From assembly GCA_937881145.1 (NCBI GenBank), contig CALGFL010000450.1, forward strand, positions 1-23,540: a stretch of 23,540 nucleotides of DNA, in the 5' to 3' direction. The position numbers and the translations under genes were made by a program. This DNA comes from an uncultured Bordetella sp. GTDB taxonomy: Bacteria; Pseudomonadota; Gammaproteobacteria; Burkholderiales; Burkholderiaceae_B. Shown in pieces: positions 23,401 to 23,540 of the stretch. The first letter of the stretch is position 1; every line of letters starts with the position of its first letter. The notes under the pieces are model-generated. The model was not told the origin of the DNA, ran no database searches, and worked only from the letters and a program-made list of their open reading frames with translations.

Positions 23401-23540
23401 GGCCGCGCAGGCGCCGCAGCAGCTTGAGTGCGCGGCGCGTGACGGCCGAATACAGTTCGGCCGCCTTCAGGGCTCGATCGACGTGACGCTCGTAGGGCTG
23501 GATCTCGATGGGGAAATACGGCGCCAGCCTGCGCGCCACC
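23396..23540 (-). CDS. 3' end of an unidentified gene, cut by the window edge
   Basis: The minus strand is open from the window edge to a TAG at 23396-23398 and encodes the last 47 residues of a protein. The segment reads as ordinary coding sequence: RRLAPYFPIEIQPYERHVD, then a helical, strongly basic tail ending RRALKLLRRLRGL. The tail could be amphipathic. The family is not recognisable from this fragment. It converges on the MFS transporter gene with 31 bp between the two stops. Confidence 0.6.
   Translation of the reverse strand, partial: VARRLAPYFPIEIQPYERHVDRALKAAELYSAVTRRALKLLRRLRGL

Noticed and set aside
1..23540. CRISPR arrays, tRNA or rRNA genes, insertion sequences, attachment sites
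   Set aside because: No regularly spaced repeats, transposase or integrase genes, cloverleaf-like gene or rRNA signature sequence was seen on either strand.

Overview
The window is G+C-rich (roughly two thirds by eye), densely coded and has short operon-style gene junctions. Its gene families (AAHS-type carboxylate transporters, LysR regulators, glutamate-type ABC importers, CMD/AhpD pairs) suggest a betaproteobacterium of the order Burkholderiales, probably an Alcaligenaceae relative such as Bordetella or Achromobacter. This placement is inferred from gene content and style, not from a marker gene. I see no rRNA or tRNA gene, insertion sequence, prophage or CRISPR array.

Region 1 (57-6327, minus strand) is a seven-gene operon read right to left: an AAHS/MFS carboxylate transporter, a PyrK-like iron-sulfur flavoprotein, a class 1B dihydroorotate dehydrogenase-like protein, an M20-family N-carbamoyl amidohydrolase, an XRE-type regulator, an orotate phosphoribosyltransferase-like protein with an altered PRPP loop, and an unrecognised 108-residue protein. 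Junctions run from an 8-nt overlap to a 36-nt gap. Together they suggest uptake and NADH-linked reduction of orotate or a close analogue, followed by decarbamoylation. A dihydroorotase step is not present in the window. This is the best candidate here for an undescribed system.

Region 2 (6328-6546) is a divergent, relatively A+T-rich control region with an array of TGATA/TATCA half-sites in front of the transporter.

Region 3 (6547-14308, plus strand) is a nine-gene run: LysR regulator, FAD/NADPH monooxygenase, a cysteine-less CMD protein, its CxxC-containing AhpD-like partner, an opine-dehydrogenase-family enzyme, and a complete glutamate-type ABC importer (binding protein, two permeases, ATPase). 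It looks like an uptake and oxidation pathway for an opine-like or N-substituted amino acid.

Region 4 (14433-19467) is a small surface-glycan locus: a polyprenyl-phosphate sugar-phosphate transferase, a convergent WecG/TagA/CpsF glycosyltransferase, a divergent GMC oxidoreductase coupled to an NAD-dependent epimerase/dehydratase, and a 41-codon lipoprotein gene that overlaps the end of the epimerase gene tail to tail.

Region 5 (19586-23540) holds a periplasmic GH3 beta-glucosidase on the minus strand, a divergent AAHS/MFS transporter with a recognisable sigma-70 promoter, a perfect 16-bp palindrome, and the 3' end of an unidentified minus-strand gene cut by the window edge. No gene-free stretch exceeds 300 bases; the longest is the 219-bp divergent region at 6328-6546.
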